From an uncultured Oscillospiraceae bacterium (GTDB taxonomy: Bacteria > Bacillota > Clostridia > Oscillospirales > Oscillospiraceae), in NCBI GenBank assembly GCA_910579965.1, contig CAJTWF010000007.1:28083-92082 (forward strand): a DNA stretch of 64,000 bases. Direction: 5' to 3'. The translations under genes were made by a program, and so were the position numbers. The notes beneath the pieces are model-generated. The model searched no databases, was not told the DNA's origin, and saw only the letters and a list, made by a program, of their open reading frames with translations. Numbering within the stretch: the first letter of the stretch is position 1; each line of letters opens with the position of its first letter. Positions 25,298 through 33,401 of this stretch are shown in pieces.

Positions 25298-27934
25298 ATG
25301 AGACGAATCTGTATCGGTATTCTGGCCCACGTGGACGCGGGGAAGACCACCCTGTCCGAGGCTATTCTGTATAAGACCGGCAGCATCCGGGCCCTGGGCC
25401 GGGTGGACCACCGGGACGCCTTCCTGGATACGGACCAGCTGGAGCGGCAGCGGGGCATCACCATCTACGCCAAGCAGGCGGTGTTCCCCCTGGAGGAGCA
25501 GGAGGCCACGCTGCTGGACACCCCGGGCCACGTGGATTTCTCCGCGGAGATGGAGCGCACCCTCCAGGTGCTGGACTGCGCCATCCTGGTCATCAGCGGC
25601 ACGGACGGCGTGCAGGCTCACACCCGCACCCTCTGGCGGCTGCTGGAGCGCCACCGCCTGCCGGTGTTCCTCTTTGTCAACAAGATGGACCTGCCCGGCA
25701 CGGACCGGGATGCCCTCCTCTCCGCTCTCCGGACCCAGCTGGGGGAGGGGTGCGTGGACTTCGGCGGGTCCCGGGAGGCCCTGCTGGAGGAGGCGGCCAC
25801 CGCCGGGGAGGAGGCCCTGACGGAGTACCTGGACACGGGGGACCTCTCCCGGGACACCCTGGCCGGGCTCGTCGCCTCCCGGGCCCTGTTCCCCTGCTGG
25901 TTCGGGTCCGCCCTGCGGCTGGAGGGGGTGGACCAGCTCCTGGCGGGGCTGGCCCAGTACTGCCCCCGGCCCTCCTATCCGGCGGACTTCGGGGCGCGGG
26001 TGTACAAGATCGGCAGGGACAGCCAGGGGAACCGGCTCACCTATATGAAGATCACCGGCGGCCGGCTGGCGGTAAAGCAGCTCCTCACCGGCCTGGACGA
26101 GAGCGGCGAGGTGTGGGAGGAGAAGGCGGAGCAGCTGCGCATCTACTCCGGGGTCAAGTACCGGGCCGTGGACAGCGCGGAGGCGGGGACGGTCTGCGCC
26201 GTCACCGGCCTGACCCGCACCCACTCCGGCCAGGGGCTGGGGGCGGCGGGGGAACGGCCTCCGGCGGAGCTGGAGCCGGTGCTCAGCTGCCGGCTGCTGC
26301 TGCCCGAGGGCACGGACCCCCACATGGCCCTGGACAAGCTCCGGGCCCTGGAGGAGGAGGACCCCCAGCTCCACCTCCTGTGGAACCAGCGGCTGGGCCA
26401 GATCCGCCTCCAGCTCATGGGCCCCATCCAGCTGGAGGTGCTGCGGCAGGTGGCGGCGCAGCGGTTCGGCCTGGAGGTGGACTTTGCCCCCGGGGACATC
26501 GTGTACAAGGAGACCATCGCCGCCCCGGCGGAGGGCGTGGGCCACTACGAGCCCCTGCGCCACTACGCCGAGGTCCGGCTGCTGCTGGAGCCCGCCCCCA
26601 GGGGCACGGGCCTCCGCTTTGACAGCGCGTGCAGCACGGACCGCTTTGACGGCCACTGGCAGCGGCTGGTGCTCACCCATCTGGCGGAAAAGCAGCACCT
26701 GGGGGTGCTCACCGGCTCCCCCATCACGGACATGCGCATCACCCTCACCGCCGGCCGGGCCCACGTCAAGCACACCGAGGGGGGCGACTTCCGGCAGGCC
26801 ACCTACCGGGCCGTGCGCCAGGGCCTCATGAGCGCCCGGAGCGTCCTGCTGGAGCCCTGGTACGACTTCCGCCTGGAGCTGCCCCCGGAGAACCTGGGCC
26901 GGGCCATGACGGACATACAGCAGATGGGGGGGAGCTTCGACGCCCCCCGGACAGAGGCGGACCGGGCCCTGCTCACCGGCCGGGCCCCGGTGTCGGAGAT
27001 GGGGGACTACTGGCAGACCGTCACCGCCTACACCCGGGGACAGGGGCGGCTGAGCTGCACCCTGGCGGGCTACGACGTCTGCCACAACCCGGAGGAGGTG
27101 ATCGCCCGGCTGGGCTATGACCCGGAGGGGGATCTGGACAACTCCCCGGACTCCATCTTCTGCGGTCACGGCGCGGGCTTTACGGTGAAGTGGGACCAGG
27201 TGCCCGCCCACGCCCACTCGGAGAGCCAGCTGGAGGAGGAGCCGCCGGAGGCCGGGGAGAGCCCGCCGCCCGGCCCGGCCTCCGGTCCCCGGCCCGCGGC
27301 CCCCTACCCCTCCAGCCGGGAGGAGGAGAAAGCCCTCCAGGCCATCTTCGAGCGGACCTACGGCCAGGTGAAGCGGCGGGGACCGGACCCGGGGGCGGCC
27401 TTCCGTCCCCTGCCCTCCCAGGAGAAGCGGACCGTGCCGGACCGGCCGGCGGGACCGGAGTACCTGCTGGTGGACGGGTACAACATTATTTTCGCCTGGG
27501 ACGAGCTCAAGGACGCGGCCCGGGACAGCCTGGAGGGGGCCCGGCACCTGCTGATGGACCTGCTGTGCAACTACCAGGGGTACAAGCGGTGCGAGGTGAT
27601 CCTGGTATTCGACGCCTACAAGGTGAAGGGGAGCCCGGGGAGTGTGGAGCACTATCGGAACATCCACGTGGTCTACACCAAGGAGGCGGAGACGGCGGAC
27701 GCATATATTGAGCGGGCCACCTACGAGATCGCCCGGGAGCACCGGGTGCGGGTGGCCACCTCGGACAACCTGGAGCAGCTTATCATCCTGGGCCACGGCG
27801 CGGTCCGGGTGTCCGCCCGGGAGTTCCACCAGGAGATCGAGGCCGCCGAGGGCCGTATCGGGGAGATCATCCAGCGAAACAACCTCCACGGCCGGTCCTT
27901 CCGCCAGCTGCGCCACCAGCTGAAGGAGAAATAG
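25298..27934 (+). CDS. TetM-like ribosomal GTPase fused to a Rae1/YacP NYN nuclease domain
   Basis: An 878-residue protein. Residues 1 to about 640 are an EF-G/TetM-type translational GTPase: P-loop AHVDAGKTT (10-18), DTPGHVDF, NKMD, then domains II-V, ending near FTVKWDQV. A Pro/Glu-rich linker (about 640-715) joins a C-terminal NYN domain (718-878) very like Bacillus Rae1/YacP: LLVDGYNII (Asp726), VFDAYKVKG (Asp772), ETADAYIE (Asp801), ATSDNLEQL (Asp823). Rae1 cuts mRNA in the ribosomal A site. Where TetM has its drug-displacing YSPVST loop, this protein has HVKHTEGGDF, so tetracycline resistance is doubtful. A ribosome-rescue or stress role is inferred. Confidence 0.85.
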   Translation: MRRICIGILAHVDAGKTTLSEAILYKTGSIRALGRVDHRDAFLDTDQLERQRGITIYAKQAVFPLEEQEATLLDTPGHVDFSAEMERTLQVLDCAILVISGTDGVQAHTRTLWRLLERHRLPVFLFVNKMDLPGTDRDALLSALRTQLGEGCVDFGGSREALLEEAATAGEEALTEYLDTGDLSRDTLAGLVASRALFPCWFGSALRLEGVDQLLAGLAQYCPRPSYPADFGARVYKIGRDSQGNRLTYMKITGGRLAVKQLLTGLDESGEVWEEKAEQLRIYSGVKYRAVDSAEAGTVCAVTGLTRTHSGQGLGAAGERPPAELEPVLSCRLLLPEGTDPHMALDKLRALEEEDPQLHLLWNQRLGQIRLQLMGPIQLEVLRQVAAQRFGLEVDFAPGDIVYKETIAAPAEGVGHYEPLRHYAEVRLLLEPAPRGTGLRFDSACSTDRFDGHWQRLVLTHLAEKQHLGVLTGSPITDMRITLTAGRAHVKHTEGGDFRQATYRAVRQGLMSARSVLLEPWYDFRLELPPENLGRAMTDIQQMGGSFDAPRTEADRALLTGRAPVSEMGDYWQTVTAYTRGQGRLSCTLAGYDVCHNPEEVIARLGYDPEGDLDNSPDSIFCGHGAGFTVKWDQVPAHAHSESQLEEEPPEAGESPPPGPASGPRPAAPYPSSREEEKALQAIFERTYGQVKRRGPDPGAAFRPLPSQEKRTVPDRPAGPEYLLVDGYNIIFAWDELKDAARDSLEGARHLLMDLLCNYQGYKRCEVILVFDAYKVKGSPGSVEHYRNIHVVYTKEAETADAYIERATYEIAREHRVRVATSDNLEQLIILGHGAVRVSAREFHQEIEAAEGRIGEIIQRNNLHGRSFRQLRHQLKEK

Positions 27935-27938
27935 AAAA

Positions 27939-27970
27939 CGGCGGGCCGCCCCGGATGGGGCGGCCCGCCG
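27939..27970. terminator. bidirectional terminator between converging genes
   Basis: Perfect 14-bp GC stem (27939-27952 and 27957-27970) with a 4-base loop, between the fusion gene and degV. Confidence 0.8.
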
Positions 27971-27975
27971 CGCTG

Positions 27976-28842
27976 TTATTTGTGCTTTCCCTGGAAGAAC
28001 AGGGCCAGGGTGCCGGGGCCGGAGTGGTTGCCGATCACCGGGCCCACGTAGTTGATCTCCAGCCGCTCCACGGGGTACTTGGCCTTGATGGCCTCGCCAA
28101 GGGCCACGGCCTCGGCCTCGCAGTCGCCGTGGCTGATGAACACCACCGAGGGGTCCTCCACCAGCTCGTCCATCTTTTGCAGCAGGGCGTTGACCGAGGC
28201 CCTGCGGCCCCGGACCTTGTCCACCGGGATCAGATGGCCCTCGCCGTCCACATGGAGCACGGGCTTCATTTGCAGCATGGTGCCGAACAGGGCCGCCGCC
28301 GCAGACACCCGGCCGCCCCGCTTGAGGTGGTTGAGGTCATCCACCGTGAACCAGTGGCAGATGTGGTCCTTCTTCTGCTCCACAAAGTCCCGGACCTCCT
28401 CGAGGGTCCTGCCCCGGCGCTTCTCCTGGACCGTGAGGTAGACCAGCAGGCCCTGGCCCAGGGAGGCGGCCCGGCTGTCCACCACCAGGACCTTGCAGTC
28501 CGGATAGGTCTCCTGCACCTCCTGGGCGGCGATGCAGGCGGACTGGTAGGTGGTGGAGAGGCCGGAGGAGAAGCTGACGCAGAGAATATCCTTCCCGGCG
28601 GCCGCGATGGGCTCCATGGCCTCGTGGAAAACGCCCACGCTGATAGCGGCGGTGGTGCCCAGGGAGCCGCTCCGCAGGCGTTGGTAGAAGTCAGCAGGCT
28701 GGATGTCCCGGTGGTCCGGGTAGTCGAAATACTCCTTTCCCTCCATCACAAAGGACAGGGGGAGGAGTTTGAGCTCCAGTTCCGCCTCCATCTGGGCGGA
28801 GAAATCGCAGCAGCTATCGGTGAGGATGACAAAATCGCGCAT
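27976..28842 (-). CDS. DegV family fatty-acid-binding protein
   Basis: A 288-residue DegV protein (PF02645). FVILTDSCCDFS at the N-terminus, SVGVFHEAM and CVSFSSGLSTTYQSA are the lipid-phosphate-binding signatures. Relatives (FakB) bind fatty acids for phosphorylation by FakA. The ATG at 28842 has AAAGGAG before it; an upstream in-frame ATG at 28890 lies in AT-rich DNA. No fakA gene is nearby. Confidence 0.92.
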   Translation of the reverse strand: MRDFVILTDSCCDFSAQMEAELELKLLPLSFVMEGKEYFDYPDHRDIQPADFYQRLRSGSLGTTAAISVGVFHEAMEPIAAAGKDILCVSFSSGLSTTYQSACIAAQEVQETYPDCKVLVVDSRAASLGQGLLVYLTVQEKRRGRTLEEVRDFVEQKKDHICHWFTVDDLNHLKRGGRVSAAAALFGTMLQMKPVLHVDGEGHLIPVDKVRGRRASVNALLQKMDELVEDPSVVFISHGDCEAEAVALGEAIKAKYPVERLEINYVGPVIGNHSGPGTLALFFQGKHK

Positions 28843-28976
28843 GGCATGCTCCTTTCTCGTTGCGGTCAGTACAAAATAAACAGCCGGCACGGCCAGATTT
28901 TTACAATCTATATTATATCACCTTTTTGCTGACGCGCAAGGGGGGAATCCGGCAGAGAGCGGAATAAAAGGAAATC

Positions 28977-29447
28977 TTAAAGAATGACCTCCATGCCGGT
29001 CTTCTGCACCTGAAGGCCGCACCGCCGGTAGAAATCCATGGCTGTCTGGTTGCAGGCCCACACGTTCAGCGTCACGTTGTAGCACCCCCGCTCCCGGGCC
29101 AGCGCCAGCACCGCCTGATACAGCCCGCTCCCCACCCGCTGGCCCCGGCAGGCCTGGTCCACGCACAGATCGTCCAGGTACAGGGTGGTCATGTCCGGGC
29201 AGACGCGCTCCCCCCGGTGGACCTGGAGAACGCAGAAGGCGTAGCCCACCACCCGGTCCTCCCCGTCCGCCGCCACCAGAACGGGGCGATTCCCGTCGCC
29301 CAGAAGGTCCAGCAGCTGCCGGCGGTCATACTTCTGGCCGCCGGCCCGGAAGAGGTCCGGCCGGCCGGCGTGGTGGACATTGCAGACCTGGACCAGCAGC
29401 TCCTCCAGGCGGGGAATGTCCCGCTCCTGGGCATATCGTATGTTCAT
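28977..29447 (-). CDS. GNAT family N-acetyltransferase
   Basis: A 156-residue acetyltransferase with the acetyl-CoA motif DDLCVDQACRGQRVGSGLYQAV (about residues 91-112) and a terminal NQTAMDFYRRCGLQ segment. Its ATG overlaps the stop of tcdA (ATGA), so the two are translated together. Substrate unknown. Confidence 0.88.
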   Translation of the reverse strand: MNIRYAQERDIPRLEELLVQVCNVHHAGRPDLFRAGGQKYDRRQLLDLLGDGNRPVLVAADGEDRVVGYAFCVLQVHRGERVCPDMTTLYLDDLCVDQACRGQRVGSGLYQAVLALARERGCYNVTLNVWACNQTAMDFYRRCGLQVQKTGMEVIL

Positions 29448-30187
29448 CTCTCGCCCTCCCGGTCTGCTTTTGGGGGGATCAGGCCGCCGGTGAGCGCCAT
29501 CACGGCCGCTCCCCCCAATAGAATCCCCGCCGCCGTGGGCACCCAGCTCACGCTCCCCGGCACGCTCCGCCGGCCCGGGGGAGGCTCCTCCAGGTCCTGG
29601 CGCCAGACCGGCTCCTCGGGGCTGTAAACCACCTTCAGATGCCTGATCCCCCGCCGCCCCAGCTCCCGGCGCATCACCCGGGCCAGGGGACAGCCCCGGG
29701 TTTTGGACAGGTCCGTCACCTCCAGCAGGGAGGGGTCCAGCTTGTTCCCGGTGCCCAGGGCGGAGAGGATGGGGATGCCCCGTTCCCGGGCCTGACAGAT
29801 GAGATCCACCTTGCAGGACACCAGATCAATGCAGTCCACCACGCAGTCGTAGCCGCCCCAGAACCGCTCCCGGTCCGCGGCGGCGTAGGTCCCCACCAGG
29901 GGGTGGACCCGGCAGTCCGGGTTGATGTCCCGGGCCCGCTCCGCCAGGACCTCCGCCTTGGGCCGGCCTGCGGTGGAGGACAGGGCCCCCAGCTGGCGGT
30001 TGATGTTGCTCAGGCTGTACGTATCCCGGTCAATGAGGGTCAGCTCCCCCACCCCGGACCGGGCCAGCACCTCGGCGGCGCAGCTGCCCACGCCCCCCAG
30101 CCCCACCACACACACGTGGGCCCCGGCCAGCCGGTCCATGGCCGCGGAGCCCAGCAGCATCTCGCTGCGCAAAAATCGTTCGTTCAT
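29444..30187 (-). CDS. tcdA: tRNA threonylcarbamoyladenosine dehydratase
   Basis: A ThiF/E1-like enzyme that cyclises t6A37 to ct6A in ANN-reading tRNAs. The 247 residues have the nucleotide motif VVGLGGVGSCAAEVLARSG and DRDTYSLSNINRQ, which define TcdA/CsdL. A C-terminal GALTGGLIPP segment may be a membrane-associating helix, as in E. coli TcdA. The ATG at 30187 follows AAGGTG; a longer frame from 30211 begins in a palindromic repeat. Downstream is a coupled acetyltransferase. Confidence 0.9.
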   Translation of the reverse strand: MNERFLRSEMLLGSAAMDRLAGAHVCVVGLGGVGSCAAEVLARSGVGELTLIDRDTYSLSNINRQLGALSSTAGRPKAEVLAERARDINPDCRVHPLVGTYAAADRERFWGGYDCVVDCIDLVSCKVDLICQARERGIPILSALGTGNKLDPSLLEVTDLSKTRGCPLARVMRRELGRRGIRHLKVVYSPEEPVWRQDLEEPPPGRRSVPGSVSWVPTAAGILLGGAAVMALTGGLIPPKADREGER

Positions 30188-30210
30188 GAATGCACCTTGT
30201 TTTGTAGTCA

Positions 30211-30275
30211 TTTTTTCTTTGATAAAAGAAAAGAATCAAAAGAAAATTTTAGTATCCCGCCCCGGGGCTGCCGGC
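30211..30275. repeat. half copy of palindromic repeat family 1
   Basis: Hairpin TTTTTTCTTT/AAAAGAAAAG at 30211-30233, then AATCAAAAGAAAATTTTAG and a CTGCCGGC box, matching the left half of the full copies at 2491 and 39268. It sits just upstream of tcdA, in its 5' leader. Confidence 0.65.
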
Positions 30276-30280
30276 AAGAA

Positions 30281-30308
30281 AGCCGGTCCCGGCGTACCGG
30301 GACCGGCT
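30281..30308 (-). terminator. terminator of the PpiC-type foldase gene
   Basis: Arms 30281-30292 and 30297-30308 form a perfect 12-bp stem; read leftward it is followed by TTCTT. Confidence 0.7.
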
Positions 30309-30323
30309 GGCTGCACAGCGGAT

Positions 30324-31841
30324 TTATCCGATCTGGTTCATGCCCTTCTCGTCCACCTGGGCGGTGACGCTGTCCCGGACGCTGTTCTGCCAATCAGCCG
30401 CATCCCGGGTAATCATCTCGTTCTCACAGGCGTAGTGCCAGTACTGGGTGTCACCGTAGCCCACAAAGTACATGATGTGGGCTCCGGTGGAGGCGTTGTA
30501 GACAATGCCCGTGTCCCCGCTCTGGCGGCCGGGCTCATAGCACCAGTCCTGGAAGGCGGCCACCATGGTGTTCTTGGCCACGTTCTCGTACAGGCCGCCG
30601 TTGGTGTTGCTGCCGGGGTCCTTGGAGTTCTGGTTGGCCAGGGAGGCGAAGCCCTCCTCTGTGCCGTCCCAGCTGTCCAGGATCTCCTGGGCCTTGGCCC
30701 GCAGCTGCTCCTCCGTGGCCTCCTCGCCCTCGCCCAGATTCAGGCTCTCGGCGGTCACCAGAATGTGGCGCACGCTGTAGTCCAGGGTCTCGTCCCGCTG
30801 GCGGCTGTTGAAGACCGCCACATAGTAGCTGCTGCCGCTGGTGTTCTCCAGCACTGCGGCGTCGCCGGCGCGGCGGGCGCTGTCGTAGAACCACTCGCCG
30901 TACACGGCCCCGGAGGCGGAGATGGAGGTGGAGTAGGACGCGCCGTTGCGCTCCGCCAGGCTCTCCAGGTCCTCGCCCTCCTGATAGGCGGCCAGGATGG
31001 CGTCGGCGGTCTCCTTGGCCGTGGCCAGAGCGGCGGCCTTCTCCTCGTCGGTGGCGTCAATGGCGTTGCCGTCGGCGTCGGTCTTGGCCTCCGGCAGGCC
31101 GGAGACAGTGACATAAGCGCCGTCAATGAGATCGTAGCTGTCCTTGTTCTCCTCGTAGTAGGCGGTGATCTCGTCCTCACTGTAGACGAAGTTCTCGTCC
31201 GCGTACTGGTTGGCGTACTTGGTGGCCAGGAGCATGTCCTTGGCGCAGGACTCGTAGATGGAGGAGGTCATGGTGGCCCCGTAGACGGCGTTGAGGTACT
31301 GCTTATAGGAGTAGCCGTTCTGGGCGGCGGAGGCCTTCATGGAGCTGATGGAGGCGTCCAGAGAGGCCTGATCCTCCTCGTCCAGGGTAAGACCGGCCTG
31401 ATTGGCCGCAGCCACGGCGGCGTGGACAAAGCGCATGGTGTCCACGGCCTGCTCCTTGAAGTAGTCGTCCCAGGTCTGGTCCTCGGTGTAGCTCTGGCTC
31501 TTCAGGGATACGTTGGGGTTCAGCGCGCCCAGGGCCGCGTAGAGGGAGCCCATTTCGCTGTTGAGGAAGTTCTGGTAGGACTGCCAGTAGTAGTAGGAGG
31601 TCTCCGGCACGGTGTAGCTCTCCCCGTCGATGGTAACGGCGGTCTGGCGGCGCTGGATGACGCCGGAGTTGTACACCACAAGGGCGATGGCCACCACCAC
31701 GAAGACGACGGCAATGGTGCCGTAGAGGAGATTGGATTTCTTTTCAGCGGCCCTCTGCTCTGCCGCACGGGCGGCCTTGGGGTCCACCGCGCCGCTGGAC
31801 AGCAGCTCCTGACGCTTTTTCTTTTCTCTGGATGCGCTCAT
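30324..31841 (-). CDS. membrane-anchored PpiC/PrsA-like peptidyl-prolyl isomerase
   Basis: A 505-residue extracytoplasmic foldase. A basic N-terminus (1-40) leads into one membrane helix (about 43-62). The outer part begins with a SurA_N-like helical region and holds a parvulin domain near the C-terminus (YSVRHILVTAESLN ... ENVAKNTMVAAFQDWC ... GAHIMYFVGYGD). Two long Ala/Glu-rich helices separate them. The start at 31841 is chosen because sequence upstream is AT-rich with no homology. Unlike PrsA there is no lipobox; the helix itself anchors the protein. Confidence 0.82.
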   Translation of the reverse strand: MSASREKKKRQELLSSGAVDPKAARAAEQRAAEKKSNLLYGTIAVVFVVVAIALVVYNSGVIQRRQTAVTIDGESYTVPETSYYYWQSYQNFLNSEMGSLYAALGALNPNVSLKSQSYTEDQTWDDYFKEQAVDTMRFVHAAVAAANQAGLTLDEEDQASLDASISSMKASAAQNGYSYKQYLNAVYGATMTSSIYESCAKDMLLATKYANQYADENFVYSEDEITAYYEENKDSYDLIDGAYVTVSGLPEAKTDADGNAIDATDEEKAAALATAKETADAILAAYQEGEDLESLAERNGASYSTSISASGAVYGEWFYDSARRAGDAAVLENTSGSSYYVAVFNSRQRDETLDYSVRHILVTAESLNLGEGEEATEEQLRAKAQEILDSWDGTEEGFASLANQNSKDPGSNTNGGLYENVAKNTMVAAFQDWCYEPGRQSGDTGIVYNASTGAHIMYFVGYGDTQYWHYACENEMITRDAADWQNSVRDSVTAQVDEKGMNQIG

Positions 31842-32028
31842 TTCTTGTTCATTCCTTCCAAAATTTTCTGCCCTCCCCGCCGAGCAGGGGACGGCGATAG
31901 CTTTTGTTGTACGCAGGGGTCTCATTCACGGCTCAACGAACAATAGTATACTCGATTACGCCTTGTTTCGCAAGTAAAAGTTGCATCGCGGCTGTAAAAT
32001 ATTTATGAATGCCCGGCAAAGGGCGGAG

Positions 32029-32075
32029 GAGGGCCCGGCGGAGGGATCCGCCGGGCCCGGTTTTAATCGGGGTTT
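32029..32075. terminator. hairpin at the end of the aldo/keto reductase gene
   Basis: GGGCCCGGCGGA pairs with TCCGCCGGGCCC within 32032-32060, then GGTTTT on the + strand. The T-run favours the + direction, where nothing is known to be transcribed; it may act as an mRNA end for the leftward gene. Confidence 0.5.
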
Positions 32076-33199
32076 TACCCCTCGTAAGTATTTTTCACCC
32101 GCTCCAGCCAGCTGGTGATCTCCAGGTGCTGGGGGCACTGCCGCTCGCACTGGCGGCAGCTGACGCAGCCAGAGGCCCGGCCCCGGCCCTCGGTGAGGGA
32201 CTGGTATTTCTCCCGGTCCGCCGGGCGGCCCTGGCGCATAGAGAGCTGGTCCTCATTGTACAGGGAGAAGAGCTCGGGAATGGGGATCTGCCGGGGGCAG
32301 CCGTCGGCGCAGTAGCCGCAGGCGGTGCAGGCGATGACGGGGGCGGCGCTGATGATCTCCGCCGCCCGGGCCAGGGCCGCCAGCTCCTCCGCCGTCAGGG
32401 GCTCCGGCGCGGCCATGATGCGGGTATTCTCCTCCAGCTGGGCCATGTCCGACATGCCGCTGAGGACCATGTCCACCCCCTCCAGGCCCGCGGCAAAGCG
32501 GAGGGCCCAGGCGGCGGGGGTCCAGTCGGGGTGGAGGCGGGCCAGCAGCTCCGCCGCCTCCTGGGGCAGCCGGGCCAGCCTGCCCCCCTTCACCGGCTCC
32601 ATCACCACCACGGGCTTGCCGTGGCGGCGGGCGGTCTCGTAGCACTTGCGGGACTGGACCCGCTCGTCCTCCCAGTCCAGATAGTTGATCTGGAGCTGGA
32701 CGAACTCCGCCTCCGGGTGCTCCGTCAGCACCCGGTCCAGCACATCCGCCTTGTCGTGGAAGGAGAAGCCCAGCCGCCGGATTTTCCCCTCCTCCTTCAT
32801 CCGGGAGAGGAAGGCGAAGGTGTCCAGGCGCTTGGCGATCTCGTAGTTGGCCGTGTCCACACAGTGGAGGAGGTAGTTATCAAAGAAGTCCACGCCGCAC
32901 TTCTCCAGCTGCTCCCGGAAGAGCTTCTCCTGGTCCGCGGCGGTGTCCGCGGCCTTGAACCGGAAAAGGGGCATCTTGTCCGCCAGGGCAAAGGCGCTCC
33001 GGTCATGGCGGCGGACCACCGCCTCCCGGACCGCGCGCTCGCTCTCCCCGCCGTGGTAGCCGTAGGCGGTGTCAAAGTAGGTGAAGCCCTGGGCCAGAAA
33101 GGCGTCCGCCATGGCGCTCACCTGCGGGACGTCGATCTGGCTGGTCTGCTTGGGGTCCAGCAGGGGCAGGCGCATCATGCCAAAACCAAGCTTGTGCAT
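32075..33199 (-). CDS. aldo/keto reductase with C-terminal 2x[4Fe-4S] domain
   Basis: A 374-residue oxidoreductase. Residues 1-290 are the aldo/keto reductase barrel (LGFGMMRLPL, YFDTAYGYHGGESE with the catalytic Asp and Tyr, then the Lys strand ADKMPLF). The C-terminus adds a ferredoxin-like domain: CTACGYCADGCP and CVSCRQCERQCP, binding two 4Fe-4S clusters. Such fusions are typical of strict anaerobes. Substrate unknown. It has its own promoter (33251-33279). Confidence 0.92.
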   Translation of the reverse strand: MHKLGFGMMRLPLLDPKQTSQIDVPQVSAMADAFLAQGFTYFDTAYGYHGGESERAVREAVVRRHDRSAFALADKMPLFRFKAADTAADQEKLFREQLEKCGVDFFDNYLLHCVDTANYEIAKRLDTFAFLSRMKEEGKIRRLGFSFHDKADVLDRVLTEHPEAEFVQLQINYLDWEDERVQSRKCYETARRHGKPVVVMEPVKGGRLARLPQEAAELLARLHPDWTPAAWALRFAAGLEGVDMVLSGMSDMAQLEENTRIMAAPEPLTAEELAALARAAEIISAAPVIACTACGYCADGCPRQIPIPELFSLYNEDQLSMRQGRPADREKYQSLTEGRGRASGCVSCRQCERQCPQHLEITSWLERVKNTYEG

Positions 33200-33250
33200 A
33201 TCGTTTCCTCCTCATTCTCCCCGGGCCGGACCCGGGCGCTTACTGCCCCT

Positions 33251-33279
33251 ATCATACAGGATCTCCGGCGGTTTTGCAA
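33251..33279 (-). promoter_or_regulatory. aldo/keto reductase promoter
   Basis: Minus strand TTGCAA (33279-33274), 17-bp spacer, TATGAT (33256-33251). Next to it, 33280-33300 resembles the GGAAATCC...TGTTTATTG boundary of the repeats near 54.5 kb. Confidence 0.6.
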
Positions 33280-33401
33280 GGAAATCCCTGTTTATTGTGC
33301 TTCCTCTAAAAATCTTGTCGTATCAGGACTGGTCAATCCGGAGGCGGACAAAAACGCCGCACAGGCTGCGCAGTGCTTTTGCTGTGCTGTTCACGCCCTC
33401 T

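Noticed and set aside
25109..27916. 935-codon antisense frame under the GTPase-nuclease gene
   Set aside because: Low-complexity Leu/Gly/Gln composition, no motif, no start signal.
25298..27934. Tetracycline resistance (tetM-like) gene
   Set aside because: The GTPase part is TetM-like, but the drug-displacing loop is absent, there is no tet leader, and a nuclease domain is fused. Resistance cannot be claimed.
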